The notes: a model not told the origin generated them from the sequence alone. A stretch of DNA of 64,000 bases from Flexistipes sp. (GCF_036172515.1 NZ_JAXKVW010000003.1:45001-109000); one strand, 5' to 3'. Positions 17,197-26,384 are shown, counted from the stretch's first letter. Program-made: numbers and translations.

Positions 17197-17868
17197 TTGG
17201 ATAATCCTAATATACTGGAGAGCAAACCACTCCGTGAGAGGATTGCGGACAGGCTGAGATCCGATATCATAAAAGGTACATACAAAGACGGCGAGCGCCT
17301 CGTTGAGCCAAAGCTGGCTGAAATGCTCGGTATCAGCAGAACCCCTATTCGTGAAGCCTTACGACAGCTTGAGAATGAAGGATTTGTGGAGATAGTCCCC
17401 AGAAAAGGGGCGGTAGTGAAGGAGCTTACTCTTAAAGACATCGATGATTTGTACGCGATTAAGGCTAATCTTGAAGGGCTTGCTGCAAAACAGACTACAG
17501 AAAATATTTCCGAAAAAGATATAGAAAAGCTGAAGAGTATTAATGAGAAATTTTACAGGATTTCATCAGGTAAAACAAATATCATCGAAGAGTACCTGAA
17601 GTATAATTTAGATTTTCATAATATGTTTATTGTGTTATCAAAGAATCATAAGCTTATAGAAATTTTAAAAGGGCTTGATAAAAACTTTCAGCGTCTGAAA
17701 TCCATACTTGTTTCCAAGTCTGACAGGGCGGAAGAAGCAAGGATAGAACATGAAGAAATTATTAAGGCTTTTGCTACAAAAGATCCTGATTTGGCGGAAA
17801 AGACAGTAAGATGGCATATTGAGAACGGCTGGGAGTATCTCAGGTCAAAACTTAAAAAGAGGTATTAA
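17197..17868 (+). CDS. GntR-family regulator, FadR/FCD subfamily (first of tandem pair)
   Basis: About 223 residues. The N-terminal winged helix contains EPKLAEMLGISRTPIREALR, and the C-terminal all-helical FCD domain binds an effector, often an organic acid, through a metal held by Asp/His residues (NLDFHNMF and HEEI are visible). The open frame extends back to a TTG at 17119, but the residues before 17197 do not look like the family. The TTG at 17197 gives the same N-terminal length as the second copy. It is followed after 2 nt by a paralogue. Its targets may be distant, because no catabolic gene is adjacent. Confidence 0.8.
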   Translation: MDNPNILESKPLRERIADRLRSDIIKGTYKDGERLVEPKLAEMLGISRTPIREALRQLENEGFVEIVPRKGAVVKELTLKDIDDLYAIKANLEGLAAKQTTENISEKDIEKLKSINEKFYRISSGKTNIIEEYLKYNLDFHNMFIVLSKNHKLIEILKGLDKNFQRLKSILVSKSDRAEEARIEHEEIIKAFATKDPDLAEKTVRWHIENGWEYLRSKLKKRY

Positions 17869-17870
17869 CA

Positions 17871-18536
17871 TTGAAAGAGCTTAATATCGACAGTACTCCG
17901 TTAAGTGAGCGTATAGCAGGGACTATAAGGGATTATATCCTTAAAGGAAGGATTAAACAGGGTGAGCGCCTCACCGAACCCAGGCTCTCAAAGCTGCTTG
18001 GCATAAGCAGAACGCCAATAAGGGAAGCTTTGCGTATTCTTGAAATGGAAGGGTTTATTGAGATTTTTCCCAGACGCGGCGCTGTAGTTACAGATGTTAC
18101 AGACAAGGATGTCGATGAGATATTTATTCTAAAGGTAAAGCTGGAGTCTTTGGCTGCCAAGCTTGCCGCTGAGCACCTTAGTGATGAAGATATTGCAGAA
18201 CTTGAAGAGTTGAACGAAAGAATGGAAAAGTTTGCCGATGCAAAAAATGTATCGATTCTCATAAAATTAAATTCAGAATTTCATAACCTTATCATTTCCA
18301 AATGCGAAAATACACGTCTTGCTAAATTTCTCGAAGCCCTGCTGAGACAGTTTAAGAGGGCGACAGCCTATTCTTTTACCGAAGCCGGCAGAATTCAGCG
18401 GGTGATTGAAGAGCATAGAGAGATTATCGAATCATTTAAAAAGCGTGATTCCGAGATGGCTGAAGAGCTTATGGCAAAGCACATTCAGAATGGCTGGCAG
18501 TTTATCAAATCCAGAGTAAGCGGCGAAGTTATTTAA
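17871..18536 (+). CDS. GntR-family regulator, FadR/FCD subfamily (second of tandem pair)
   Basis: A 221-residue paralogue of the preceding gene with the same architecture. The helix-turn-helix contains EPRLSKLLGISRTPIREALR, and the FCD domain includes NSEFHNLII and EEHREII. The TTG start follows AGAGGT at the end of the upstream gene, so both are made from one transcript. The two proteins look alike over most of their length, which points to tandem duplication followed by divergence. They may form heterodimers or sense different acids. Confidence 0.85.
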   Translation: MKELNIDSTPLSERIAGTIRDYILKGRIKQGERLTEPRLSKLLGISRTPIREALRILEMEGFIEIFPRRGAVVTDVTDKDVDEIFILKVKLESLAAKLAAEHLSDEDIAELEELNERMEKFADAKNVSILIKLNSEFHNLIISKCENTRLAKFLEALLRQFKRATAYSFTEAGRIQRVIEEHREIIESFKKRDSEMAEELMAKHIQNGWQFIKSRVSGEVI

Positions 18537-18602
18537 TCTTGTTTTTTCTATAATTCGTTGTATCTTATCAGTTTTCCAGTTGTTTACATCCTTAAAAAAG
18601 TG

Positions 18603-18631
18603 GTGACTGTGCACTTTTATTGTGTTATATA
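18603..18631 (+). promoter_or_regulatory. Possible promoter of the purine operon
   Basis: GTGACT (18603-18608), a 17-nt spacer and TATATA (18626-18631) lie 24 nt before purS. The -35 box is only a fair match. The leader is too short for a purine riboswitch, and no PurBox was recognised. Confidence 0.35.
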
Positions 18632-18654
18632 CCCAAAAAATGTTGGAGTGAAAA

Positions 18655-18888
18655 ATGAAAGTCAAGGTTGAAGTGAGATTTAAAGAGGGAGTTCTTGACC
18701 CGGAAGGTCAGACTATTCTGAATACTTTGAACAGAAAGGGGTATGATTTTGTCAGTGATGTCAGGGTTGGCAAAGTTATCGAGCTGGAAGTCGAAGACGG
18801 CATTGAAAGGTATGAGAAAAAAATAGAAGAAATCTGTCATTCCATTCTGGCCAATCCGATAATAGAAGACTACAGAATAATTTATTAA
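18655..18888 (+). CDS. purS: Phosphoribosylformylglycinamidine synthase subunit PurS
   Basis: A 77-residue subunit of the three-part FGAM synthase (PurSQL) of purine synthesis. KVKVEVRFKEGVLDPEGQTI and the end LANPIIEDYRIIY match the small dimeric PurS fold, which bridges PurQ and PurL and helps channel ammonia. GGAG lies 7 nt before the ATG. It is the first gene of purSQLF, 19 nt before purQ. Confidence 0.95.
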   Translation: MKVKVEVRFKEGVLDPEGQTILNTLNRKGYDFVSDVRVGKVIELEVEDGIERYEKKIEEICHSILANPIIEDYRIIY

Positions 18889-18907
18889 AATAGTAAAAGG
18901 TGAAGAT

Positions 18908-19603
18908 ATGAAAGCAGGGGTTGTTGTCTTTCCCGGTTCCAATTGTGACCATGACTGTTATTATGCCCTAAACAGCATACTCGGGATTGATGCTGAATAT
19001 ATATGGCATAAAGAAGACAGTGTAAAAGGCTTTGATCTTCTCGTATTACCCGGCGGATTTTCGTATGGTGACTATCTTAGATGCGGAGCTATAGCAAAGC
19101 ATTCTCCTGTAGTGGATGCAGTAGTTGATTTTGCAGAGAAAGGCGGTCATGTTCTGGGGATATGCAATGGTTTTCAGGTTCTTACTGAATCGGGACTGTT
19201 GCCGGGTGCTTTGATCAGAAATAAAAATCTTAAATTTATCTGTGAATATGTCAATGTGATTGTGGAAAATGCTAAAACAGGGTTTACATCCTATTATAAT
19301 GACGGCGAAATACTGAATATCCCCATTGCTCATATGGACGGCAATTATTACATTGATGAAAAGGGGCTGAATGATCTGCTGGAAAATGAGCAGGTGGTTT
19401 TCAGGTACTGCGATGCAGACGGTGGGATCAGTGAAGAGGATAACCCTAACGGCTCCGTTTATAATATTGCCGGTGTGATAAATAAAAAAGGCAATATAAT
19501 GGGGATGATGCCGCATCCGGAAAGATGCTGTGAGCCTTTGTTGGGGGGCAATCACGGCTATTATCTGTTTGAATCGATAAAAAATTTTCTTAAAGGTGCA
19601 TAA
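18908..19603 (+). CDS. purQ: Phosphoribosylformylglycinamidine synthase glutaminase subunit PurQ
   Basis: A 231-residue class I glutamine amidotransferase that releases ammonia from glutamine for FGAM synthesis. The nucleophile is Cys86 in GICNGFQVL, and the His/Glu pair lies in MPHPERCCEP near the C-terminus. The sequence begins with the typical AGVVVFPGSNCD. AAAAGGTGA precedes the ATG. The stop abuts the purL start with no gap. Confidence 0.96.
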   Translation: MKAGVVVFPGSNCDHDCYYALNSILGIDAEYIWHKEDSVKGFDLLVLPGGFSYGDYLRCGAIAKHSPVVDAVVDFAEKGGHVLGICNGFQVLTESGLLPGALIRNKNLKFICEYVNVIVENAKTGFTSYYNDGEILNIPIAHMDGNYYIDEKGLNDLLENEQVVFRYCDADGGISEEDNPNGSVYNIAGVINKKGNIMGMMPHPERCCEPLLGGNHGYYLFESIKNFLKGA

Positions 19604-21835
19604 ATGGGAGTCTACGAAAAATTTAAATATCCCGGCGTTAATCTGAAAGTTGCCATGGAAATGGGACTTAAAGAGGATGAGTATAAAAATGCCTGTGATA
19701 TATTGGGGCGTGAACCGAATTATATAGAGCTTGGTGTTATTACTGCTATGTGGAGTGAGCACTGCAGTTACAAAAGCAGCAAAAAACATCTGAAAAAATT
19801 TCCTACAGAAGCTGAGTGGGTTGTTCAGGGTCCCGGTGAAAATGCCGGTATTATTGAAGTGGACGGTGATATTTGTGCCTGTTTTAAAGTGGAAAGTCAC
19901 AACCATCCTTCCTACATAGAGCCATACCAGGGTGCAGCTACCGGAGTGGGCGGAATACTAAGGGATGTCTTTACAATGGGTGCAAGGCCGGTGTGCGCAA
20001 TGAATTCACTGAGATTCGGCCCTTTGAATAATGACGAGAGTGTACATTTGTTAGAAGGTGTAGTTTCAGGCATAGCCGGATACGGTAACTGTTTTGGTGT
20101 TCCGACTGTCGGCGGTGAAATATATTTTCATGAAACATATCAAAAAAACCCCCTTGTCAACGCTTTTGCTTTGGGACTGGTGGACAGAGATAAAATTTTC
20201 TATGCAAAGGCAGAAGGTAAGGGTAATCCCATTATATATGTCGGGGCAAAAACAGGTAAAGACGGTATTCATGGGGCCACCATGGCAAGTGAGGAATTCA
20301 GCGAGGAGAGTGAATCTAAAAGGCCTAATGTGCAAATTGGCGACCCTTTCAAGGAAAAACTCCTTCTGGAGGCCTGTCTGGAACTTATGCAGACGGATTA
20401 TATAGTGGGGATTCAGGATATGGGCGCAGCCGGTTTGAGCAGCTCTTCTTTTGAGATGGCTTCCAAATCGGATACAGGTGTTGAACTGGACCTTGAAAAA
20501 GTTCCTGTGAGAGAAACAGGCATGACACCCTATGAAATAATGCTGTCAGAGTCTCAGGAGAGGATGTTGCTGATTGCGAAAAAAGGGTATGAAAATAAAG
20601 TTAAAAAAATCTTCGATAAATGGGATCTGGATGCCGAAGTTATAGGTAAAGTAACAGATGATGGTTTTGTCCGATTGAACTGGAACGGCGAGGAAGTGGC
20701 AAGTCTGCCGGCTAAATCTTTGGCGGATGATGCGCCTGTTTATGATAGAAAATATACCGAGCCTGAATCTCAGAGGCAAATAAAGGATTTTGACCCGGCT
20801 TCGATTGACGATCCGGGAGGCTACCCTGCAATTCTGGCCAGAATGCTGTCTAATCCCAATATTGCATCAAAAAAATGGGTTTACAGGCAGTATGATCATA
20901 TGGTTCAGACAAATACAGTTTTTTTACCCGGTTCAGATTCAGCACTGTTGAGAGTAAAGGGGAGCAAAAAGGGGTTAGCAGTTTCTTCTGACTGTAACGG
21001 AAGATACTGTTTTGTGGATCCTTATGAAGGGGGGAAAGCTGCTGTACTAGAAAGTGCACTTAATGTAGCGGTATCCGGGGCCCGGCCGAAAGCCGTCAGC
21101 GATTGTTTGAATTTCGGTAATCCTGAAAAAGAAGGGGTAATGTGGCAGTTTGTAAGATCAACAGATGGTATGAGCGAAGCCTGCAAAATACTGAATACAC
21201 CGGTGGTAAGCGGAAATGTTAGTTTCTATAATGAAACGGAATCAAAAGCAATTTTACCCACCCCTACAGTTGTGATGGTTGGGGTTTTGGACGATATAAA
21301 TAAAAGAATCCCATCTTTTTTCAATAAAAGAGGCAGTAATATTATTGTTGCAGGGAATTTTAACCCTAAGATAGATGCAAGTGAATACCTGTATAAGATT
21401 CATAACAAACTTGAGGGAAGTGTAGGTGAAGTTGATCTGAATCTTGGTTTGAGATTAATTGATTTTTTAGCAGAAGCAGCAGAAAAGGGTCTTATCTTAT
21501 CCGCCCATGATGTTTCCGACGGCGGCTTGTGTGTTTGTCTGGCTGAAATGTGTTTTAATAAAGGAATTGGTGCCAATATAGATATCAACAGAGATATCCG
21601 CACAGATGAGTTATTGTTTGGAGAAAATATGCCTTTGGTTTTACTGGAAGTGGACGATTTGCATTTAAAAGGGGTTGAAAGTTTGCTGGAAAATAATAAT
21701 ATTCTTTTTGAAAAACTCGGTAAGACAGACGGTGATTTGCTCACAATCCGTCATAACGGTCATCTCGTAATCGATGAGAAAGTTGAAGCTGCAGCAGAGG
21801 TTTTTAATGAGTCTCTCGGAGAATTAATGCAATGA
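19604..21835 (+). CDS. purL: Phosphoribosylformylglycinamidine synthase subunit PurL
   Basis: A 743-residue small-type PurL, the ATP-dependent synthetase subunit that converts FGAR to FGAM with ammonia from PurQ. Recognisable blocks are [12 protein letters not shown] near residue 45, [19 protein letters not shown] and [17 protein letters not shown], followed by a second AIRS-like half with [11 protein letters not shown] and HDVSDGGL. The length is normal for the form that works with separate PurS and PurQ. The TGA stop overlaps the purF ATG, so translation is coupled. This also shows that TGA serves as a stop codon here. Confidence 0.97.
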   Translation: MGVYEKFKYPGVNLKVAMEMGLKEDEYKNACDILGREPNYIELGVITAMWSEHCSYKSSKKHLKKFPTEAEWVVQGPGENAGIIEVDGDICACFKVESHNHPSYIEPYQGAATGVGGILRDVFTMGARPVCAMNSLRFGPLNNDESVHLLEGVVSGIAGYGNCFGVPTVGGEIYFHETYQKNPLVNAFALGLVDRDKIFYAKAEGKGNPIIYVGAKTGKDGIHGATMASEEFSEESESKRPNVQIGDPFKEKLLLEACLELMQTDYIVGIQDMGAAGLSSSSFEMASKSDTGVELDLEKVPVRETGMTPYEIMLSESQERMLLIAKKGYENKVKKIFDKWDLDAEVIGKVTDDGFVRLNWNGEEVASLPAKSLADDAPVYDRKYTEPESQRQIKDFDPASIDDPGGYPAILARMLSNPNIASKKWVYRQYDHMVQTNTVFLPGSDSALLRVKGSKKGLAVSSDCNGRYCFVDPYEGGKAAVLESALNVAVSGARPKAVSDCLNFGNPEKEGVMWQFVRSTDGMSEACKILNTPVVSGNVSFYNETESKAILPTPTVVMVGVLDDINKRIPSFFNKRGSNIIVAGNFNPKIDASEYLYKIHNKLEGSVGEVDLNLGLRLIDFLAEAAEKGLILSAHDVSDGGLCVCLAEMCFNKGIGANIDINRDIRTDELLFGENMPLVLLEVDDLHLKGVESLLENNNILFEKLGKTDGDLLTIRHNGHLVIDEKVEAAAEVFNESLGELMQ

Positions 21836-23223
21836 TATTTGATAAGTTTAAAGAAGAATGTGGAGTTGCCGGTGTATACGGTGACAGCGAAGCGGCTAAT
21901 CTTGTGTATCTGTGCCTCTATGCTTTACAGCACCGAGGGCAGGAAGGGGCAGGAATTGCTTCATCCGACGGTGAAAAAATAAACTATGAAAGAGGACAGG
22001 GGCTTGTTGCCGATATCTTTTCAGAAGAAAGACTGAGCAAACTCAAAGGTGACATGGCTGTTGGGCACAACAGGTATTCCACGGCCGGAGAAAACCATAT
22101 AAAAAATACCCAACCCATTGTTGCTGATATAAGCAAAGGTTCCATTGCTCTTTCACATAACGGAAATATTGTTAATGCCGATGAAGTAAAGAATGAACTT
22201 GTGCAAAACGGGGCAATATTTACTTCCACTTCAGACAGTGAAATTATCATACATCTTTTGGCAAAAAGCAAAAAGGATAACCTGATTGACGCTATCATTG
22301 CCTCTCTGACAAAACTGAAAGGGGCATATTCGTTGTTGTTTATGACGAAGGGAACAATGATAGGTGTCCGGGACCCGTTCGGTTTTCGTCCGCTTATTTT
22401 GGGAAAAATAAGGACAGGGCACGTTCTGGTCAGTGAAACGTGTGCGCTGGATTTGATTGAAGCTGAGTTCATAAGGGAAATTGAACCCGGTGAAATGGTG
22501 ATTATCAATGATGAGGGGATCCGAAGTATTTATCCATTTGAAAAAGAGAAGCCAAGACCTTGTATATTTGAACATATATATTTTGCCAGACCGGATTCTT
22601 TTTTATTCGGTACCGATGTTTATTCGGTCAGAAAGAAAATGGGGAAAAAACTTGCCGAGGAAGCGCCTGTGGATGCCGATGTGGTAATGCCCGTTCCTGA
22701 CTCAGGAGTTGTGGCAACACTTGGATACTCTGAAGCCAGCGGAATTCCCTATGAGCACGGGCTTATCAGAAACCACTATGTTGGCAGAACATTCATCGAG
22801 CCTGCCCAGTCCATCAGGCATTTTGGAGTAAAAATCAAACTTAATGCCGTTAAATCGATAATAAAGGGAAGAAGAGTGATTGTTGTGGATGATTCCGTTG
22901 TCAGGGGAACCACAAGCAGAAAGATTGTGAAAATGCTAAGGGAAGCGGGAGCTTTAGAGGTACATTTCAGAATTAGTTCTCCTCCCACAAGATTTCCCTG
23001 CTTTTACGGAATAGATACACCCACCCGAAAGGAACTGATTGCTTCGACACATACTGTGGAGGAGATAAGGAAATATATTACAGCTGATTCCCTTGCATAC
23101 CTGAGCAGGGAGGGGATGTTTGAATGCTCAAGAAATGGCGATTTCTGTGATGCATGTTTCAGCGGCGATTATCCGACGATATATAAATTTGGTGATGACA
23201 GTAACCCAAGAGATGAGGTGTAA
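21832..23223 (+). CDS. purF: Amidophosphoribosyltransferase PurF, iron-sulphur type
   Basis: A 463-residue enzyme for the first committed step of purine synthesis, making phosphoribosylamine from PRPP and glutamine. A nine-residue propeptide precedes the nucleophile Cys10 (ECGVAGVYG), as in the B. subtilis type. The PRPP loop is [16 protein letters not shown]. Cysteines in FPCFYG and in [17 protein letters not shown] are placed to hold the oxygen-sensitive 4Fe-4S cluster known in this class. The gene overlaps purL by 4 nt and is followed after 2 nt by the selenoprotein gene. Confidence 0.96.
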   Translation: MIFDKFKEECGVAGVYGDSEAANLVYLCLYALQHRGQEGAGIASSDGEKINYERGQGLVADIFSEERLSKLKGDMAVGHNRYSTAGENHIKNTQPIVADISKGSIALSHNGNIVNADEVKNELVQNGAIFTSTSDSEIIIHLLAKSKKDNLIDAIIASLTKLKGAYSLLFMTKGTMIGVRDPFGFRPLILGKIRTGHVLVSETCALDLIEAEFIREIEPGEMVIINDEGIRSIYPFEKEKPRPCIFEHIYFARPDSFLFGTDVYSVRKKMGKKLAEEAPVDADVVMPVPDSGVVATLGYSEASGIPYEHGLIRNHYVGRTFIEPAQSIRHFGVKIKLNAVKSIIKGRRVIVVDDSVVRGTTSRKIVKMLREAGALEVHFRISSPPTRFPCFYGIDTPTRKELIASTHTVEEIRKYITADSLAYLSREGMFECSRNGDFCDACFSGDYPTIYKFGDDSNPRDEV

Positions 23224-23225
23224 GA

Positions 23226-23567
23226 ATGGATAAACCGGAAATCAGGATTTTTGGCTCAAGTTCCGATTTTGAGTCCGGCTGAAGCCCTTCATATTTTCCC
23301 GCAGGCTGCGGGAAGAGCGAAGATCCTTACTTTGAATTTTATGTTGCTCTGGATGCTTATTTGACCAAGAACGACTGCAGGGATTATGATATAAAATATA
23401 TTGATATTTCCACACCGGAAGTTTTGGACTATCTGGAGGATGTTAACAATATAGTAGAGGGCAGGCTGCCCCTGCCTTATGTTTCTCTGGACGGCAGGCC
23501 GTTTTGCTGGGGTATCGAAGATGCCGGTAAGGCATACGAAAAATTGAAAGAAAAGATATGTCCTTAA
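23226..23567 (+). CDS. Predicted thioredoxin-fold selenoprotein with in-frame TGA (Sec19)
   Basis: ATG at 23226 follows GAGGTG by 5 nt, directly after purF. The frame runs 18 codons, meets TGA at 23280-23282, and continues open for 94 codons to TAA. Read through, it gives 113 residues: a beta strand EIRIFGS, the Sec19 region SGUSP, Cys28, a helix, the strand DIKYIDIS, and PLPYVSLDG, whose cis-Pro-like pattern suits a thioredoxin/glutaredoxin fold resembling DUF1462. A SECIS-like hairpin lies at 23287-23322. Nearby genes end with TGA, so the codon is not generally reassigned. The part after the TGA can start only at a TTG (23361) and would lack the whole active-site end. No Sec machinery lies in the window, and the family assignment is tentative. 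Confidence 0.8.
23287..23322 (+). promoter_or_regulatory. Bacterial SECIS-like hairpin
   Basis: Bases 23294-23303 pair with 23307-23316 in a 10-bp stem with one G-U pair, capped by the loop GGC at 23304-23306. CTTC (23287-23290) pairs with GAAG (23319-23322) below an internal loop. The apex GCA-GGC-TGC closely resembles GCA-GGTC-TGC of the E. coli fdhF SECIS. The first loop G is 21 nt past the TGA, within the known bacterial spacing. No U-tract follows, so it is not a terminator. Confidence 0.75.
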
Positions 23568-23599
23568 GTTTCACTAAGGAGATTAACAGAGATTATGAG

Positions 23600-23817
23600 C
23601 ATATAGATAGAGACCTCTCCGCTGAGCTCGAGGTGACAAAAAACTGTCTAACATCGATAGATAAATAGGATGTTACACATATCTTGCCCGGCGGCGGGGT
23701 GGTTTATTAGTCTAAACAACTGATAGCGGCCGCATACATTTTTTCAAACCGCTCGGGGGCGCAGAAAAATCTCTGCCATATGAAACGATACAATAAACAA
23801 ATATGCGTTTGCGTTTA
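23600..23817 (+). repeat. Hairpin-rich interspersed repeat, family B copy
   Basis: This block shares ATATAGATAGAGA, TGTCTAACATC, ATAAATAGRATGT, AGTCTAAA, CTGATAGC, AATCTCTGCCATATGAAACGA and AATATGC, in order, with the reverse-oriented copy at 14281-14480. The central stem ATTAGT/ACTGAT differs in sequence from the AGACTGG stem of the other copies but still pairs, with one G-U. It has gained GC-rich inserts near 23690 and 23755. It lies between two convergent genes. Confidence 0.7.
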
Positions 23818-23822
23818 GTTGG

Positions 23823-25352
23823 CTAAGATAATATAACACCTCCGTTTTTGATGGAGGTCATATAAATTGCCGGTTTGTCTTTGACCGGGCACTTGTACTG
23901 GCAGATTCCGCATCCGATACATTCCTCGGGATTAATTTTCGGTTGCTTTATTTCCCTTGAACGGCCCTTATAGTTTTTGCCTTTGACTCTGTCAAAGTAT
24001 ATTGCTTTGGGTGAGGTGGGACAGTGCTCTTCGCATACAATACAGTCCACTCCGTAGGCATAGGGAAGACATCTGTTTTCATCTATGAATGCAGTTGCTA
24101 TTACTGTTTTTTTCTTTTCTTCCACACTTAATTCTTCAATTGCCCCTGTAGGGCACATTTTGCCGCACAGATTGCAGTTGTAAACACAATAGCCGTAATC
24201 GGCATTTCCCACAGGAGTCCATAAACCTTCGATACCTGATTCAAAAAGAGAGGGGGCGAGAAAATTCTCCGGACATACTTTCATGCACGCTCCGCATCTT
24301 ATGCATGTTTTAAGAAATTTATTTTCCTGAACGCTTCCAGGCGGCCTTATCAGCTGTGGGGTTTTAGCAACTGCTTTTTTTCCTGTTTTTATTACAAAGA
24401 ATCCGGACAAAGCGATTCCCAGGGTTTTTGCAGTTGCACGTTTAGACAGATCAATTTCAGCTGGTTTTATATTTAATCCGTAATAAAGCGAATCTGAAGG
24501 ACAGGCGGCGAGGCAGTTAAATAAAAGCATACATTCACTCGATTTAAAATTGTTCTTTTTGAAAGGCAGAGCATCTGCATAACATTTGTCCGAACAGCTG
24601 CCGCATGAATTACAGTTTGCCTTGTGCTGCAGTTTTAAAGGTGAATATTTGCTGAGCAAACCAAGCATCCCTCCCAAAGGACAGAGGTATTTGCACCAAA
24701 AGCGATTCCTGTAAAAGTTCAGAGCCAATAAAATTATAAATATGGTTCCGAACAGGGGCGCCTGTTCATAATATATATTATCCCTTCCGAGTACATTATA
24801 GAAGAGAAAATCCTGCATGCTGCCTGACAGTATATTCATGTTGTAAATAATAAGCACAACCGGGAGAAAAAAAACAGCTAAGCATTTAACCAAAATACTC
24901 AGCGGGTCGAGATACCCTGAGACATTGATACGCATAATTGATAAAATAACAACGGCTGTAAAAATGTAGTATTTCAGATTTTGATACTTTGGATATTCCG
25001 TTTTTTCGTATTTGTCTTTCCTGATTTTATGAGCGATAAAACTGAAAAAATGATGTATTGTCCCGAATGGGCAAATCCACCCGCAGAAAAGCCTTCCGAA
25101 AATCACCGTGAGCATTATAACGACGGCTGAAAGAATAAAAACAGCCGGCAGTTTGTATGTGCTGAAAAAAGTTGTAAGTGCTACAAGCGGATCAATCGCG
25201 AAAATGTATTCAATTTTGCTTTTTAATTTCAGCTCAAGTGAGAAACCTGAATTGTCGATGATTGAATTAAAGAAAATGTAGAAAAACAGAGCCAAAAACA
25301 AAATCTGGGATATAAGCCTTAAGTATCTGCTATATTTTTTCATATAAAACAT
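23823..25352 (-). CDS. NapH-like membrane polyferredoxin fused to a NapG-like ferredoxin region
   Basis: A 509-residue membrane iron-sulphur protein. Residues 10-230 carry about five membrane spans and the two NosR/NapH signatures CGWICPFG (90-97) and CKYLCPLGG (220-228). Next comes a cysteine cluster region (CNSCGSCSDKC at 247-257, then 274-284), another hydrophobic stretch near 310-322, and a NapG-like part with CIRCGACMKVCP (350-361), CNLCGKMCP (393-401), CIVCEEHCP (437-445) and CIGCGICQYKCP (478-489). It probably moves electrons between the quinone pool and a periplasmic partner. It overlaps the DUF362 gene by up to 23 nt. The start could also be ATG at 25343. Confidence 0.85.
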   Translation of the reverse strand: MFYMKKYSRYLRLISQILFLALFFYIFFNSIIDNSGFSLELKLKSKIEYIFAIDPLVALTTFFSTYKLPAVFILSAVVIMLTVIFGRLFCGWICPFGTIHHFFSFIAHKIRKDKYEKTEYPKYQNLKYYIFTAVVILSIMRINVSGYLDPLSILVKCLAVFFLPVVLIIYNMNILSGSMQDFLFYNVLGRDNIYYEQAPLFGTIFIILLALNFYRNRFWCKYLCPLGGMLGLLSKYSPLKLQHKANCNSCGSCSDKCYADALPFKKNNFKSSECMLLFNCLAACPSDSLYYGLNIKPAEIDLSKRATAKTLGIALSGFFVIKTGKKAVAKTPQLIRPPGSVQENKFLKTCIRCGACMKVCPENFLAPSLFESGIEGLWTPVGNADYGYCVYNCNLCGKMCPTGAIEELSVEEKKKTVIATAFIDENRCLPYAYGVDCIVCEEHCPTSPKAIYFDRVKGKNYKGRSREIKQPKINPEECIGCGICQYKCPVKDKPAIYMTSIKNGGVILS

Positions 25353-26226
25353 TCATTTTGTTTTTCTCAGATGTTCCGAGTCCCTGCTTTTCTGCAAGCC
25401 CTATAAATTCTACTTTTTCGGCGGATGTGCCGAGATATCCGGCAGCTATTGAGTCAACGGAAACCTGGTCTGTGGATACAAGCACCCTGTTTAGCCTTTT
25501 TACATCATCAAGGCTGCCTCCGGTGGGACCGTTTGACATTAATATCCTTGTGCAGTCCACTATATTCAAAGTCGGTTTGAAAAAGGAGGCCAAGTCAACA
25601 ATTGCCTGGTGGAGATTCTGATGGAGCAACCCCCTGAAGCCTCCCACTGCTCCGAGCCAGTTTTTCATGGAAACAGTTATACGTGATGAGCCGTGATGTT
25701 TGGCAACCGGCACGTTTATAACTTTATCAGCTGTATGAAATATCTCCAAAACAGACCAGTCATCCACGAATCTCCCACCCAGGTTCATATCTTTATAATG
25801 TCTGCTTTGTGGTATAAAGACTTCCGCTCCTTCCTTTTGAGCAAATGCGGGGATGTTTGAGAGAGCATAAACGCTTCTAGGGCTGTTACACGGATTATCT
25901 GTTACATAAACCTTTTTTGCTCCGGCTTCATAGCAGAGTTTTACAACTTCAGCCACAACGTCCGGGTTTGTATTTGCGGCATATTCAGGTTTTCTGGCCC
26001 ACGCCATGTTAGGCTTAACTGCAACTGTATCCCCTTTGGAAATAAAATTTTCCATATTTCCAGCCATTTTTACCGACTGTCTGACTGCCCGTCTGTGATC
26101 AGCTGATTCGCAGATTGCTACAAGAGATTTATTTTGTTCAGCAGCAAGTGTATGCAGCGGAGAAAAAAATTTTAGTGTTGTATAAGCCAATACTGACTGT
26201 TTAATGAAATTTCTTCTGTCAATCAT
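25330..26226 (-). CDS. Tat-exported DUF362 protein
   Basis: A 298-residue protein whose N-terminus DRRNFIKQSVLAYTTLKFF is a twin-arginine export signal ending near AEQ at about 30. The rest is a DUF362 domain with DTVAVKPNMAWARKP, AGAKKVYVTDNPCNSP, NVPVAKHHGSSRITVSMKNW and ILMSNGPTGG. DUF362 proteins often occur with or fused to ferredoxins, and their reaction is not established. This copy lacks its own ferredoxin motif, which the overlapping polyferredoxin gene supplies. The two probably work together at the periplasmic face. Confidence 0.85.
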   Translation of the reverse strand: MIDRRNFIKQSVLAYTTLKFFSPLHTLAAEQNKSLVAICESADHRRAVRQSVKMAGNMENFISKGDTVAVKPNMAWARKPEYAANTNPDVVAEVVKLCYEAGAKKVYVTDNPCNSPRSVYALSNIPAFAQKEGAEVFIPQSRHYKDMNLGGRFVDDWSVLEIFHTADKVINVPVAKHHGSSRITVSMKNWLGAVGGFRGLLHQNLHQAIVDLASFFKPTLNIVDCTRILMSNGPTGGSLDDVKRLNRVLVSTDQVSVDSIAAGYLGTSAEKVEFIGLAEKQGLGTSEKNKMNVLYEKI

Positions 26227-26324
26227 TTTTCCTCTTTTTTCAATTTAATTTGTAATGTTTTTAAAAAAAATCAATGATTGTTTAATGTATATTTTTTTGA
26301 AGATAAATAGAATTTTGGAATTAG

Positions 26325-26353
26325 TTGAAAGATAGCCGCAAAAATGCTATTTT
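26325..26353 (+). promoter_or_regulatory. Promoter of the methyltransferase-U32-ligA-ppsR operon
   Basis: TTGAAA (26325-26330), a 17-nt spacer and TATTTT (26348-26353) lie 32 nt before the first gene of the four-gene operon. Confidence 0.5.
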
Positions 26354-26384
26354 CAGAGTATAAAATTTTATTCAGGACTGTTAA

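Noticed and set aside
23294-23316. Intrinsic terminator after purF
   Set aside because: The hairpin is GC-rich but no U-tract follows, and coding continues in frame past it.
23361-23567. Stand-alone 68-residue gene starting at TTG
   Set aside because: It has no ribosome-binding site and lacks the N-terminal strand. The upstream ATG with GAGGTG and the in-frame TGA plus hairpin explain it better as the end of a selenoprotein.
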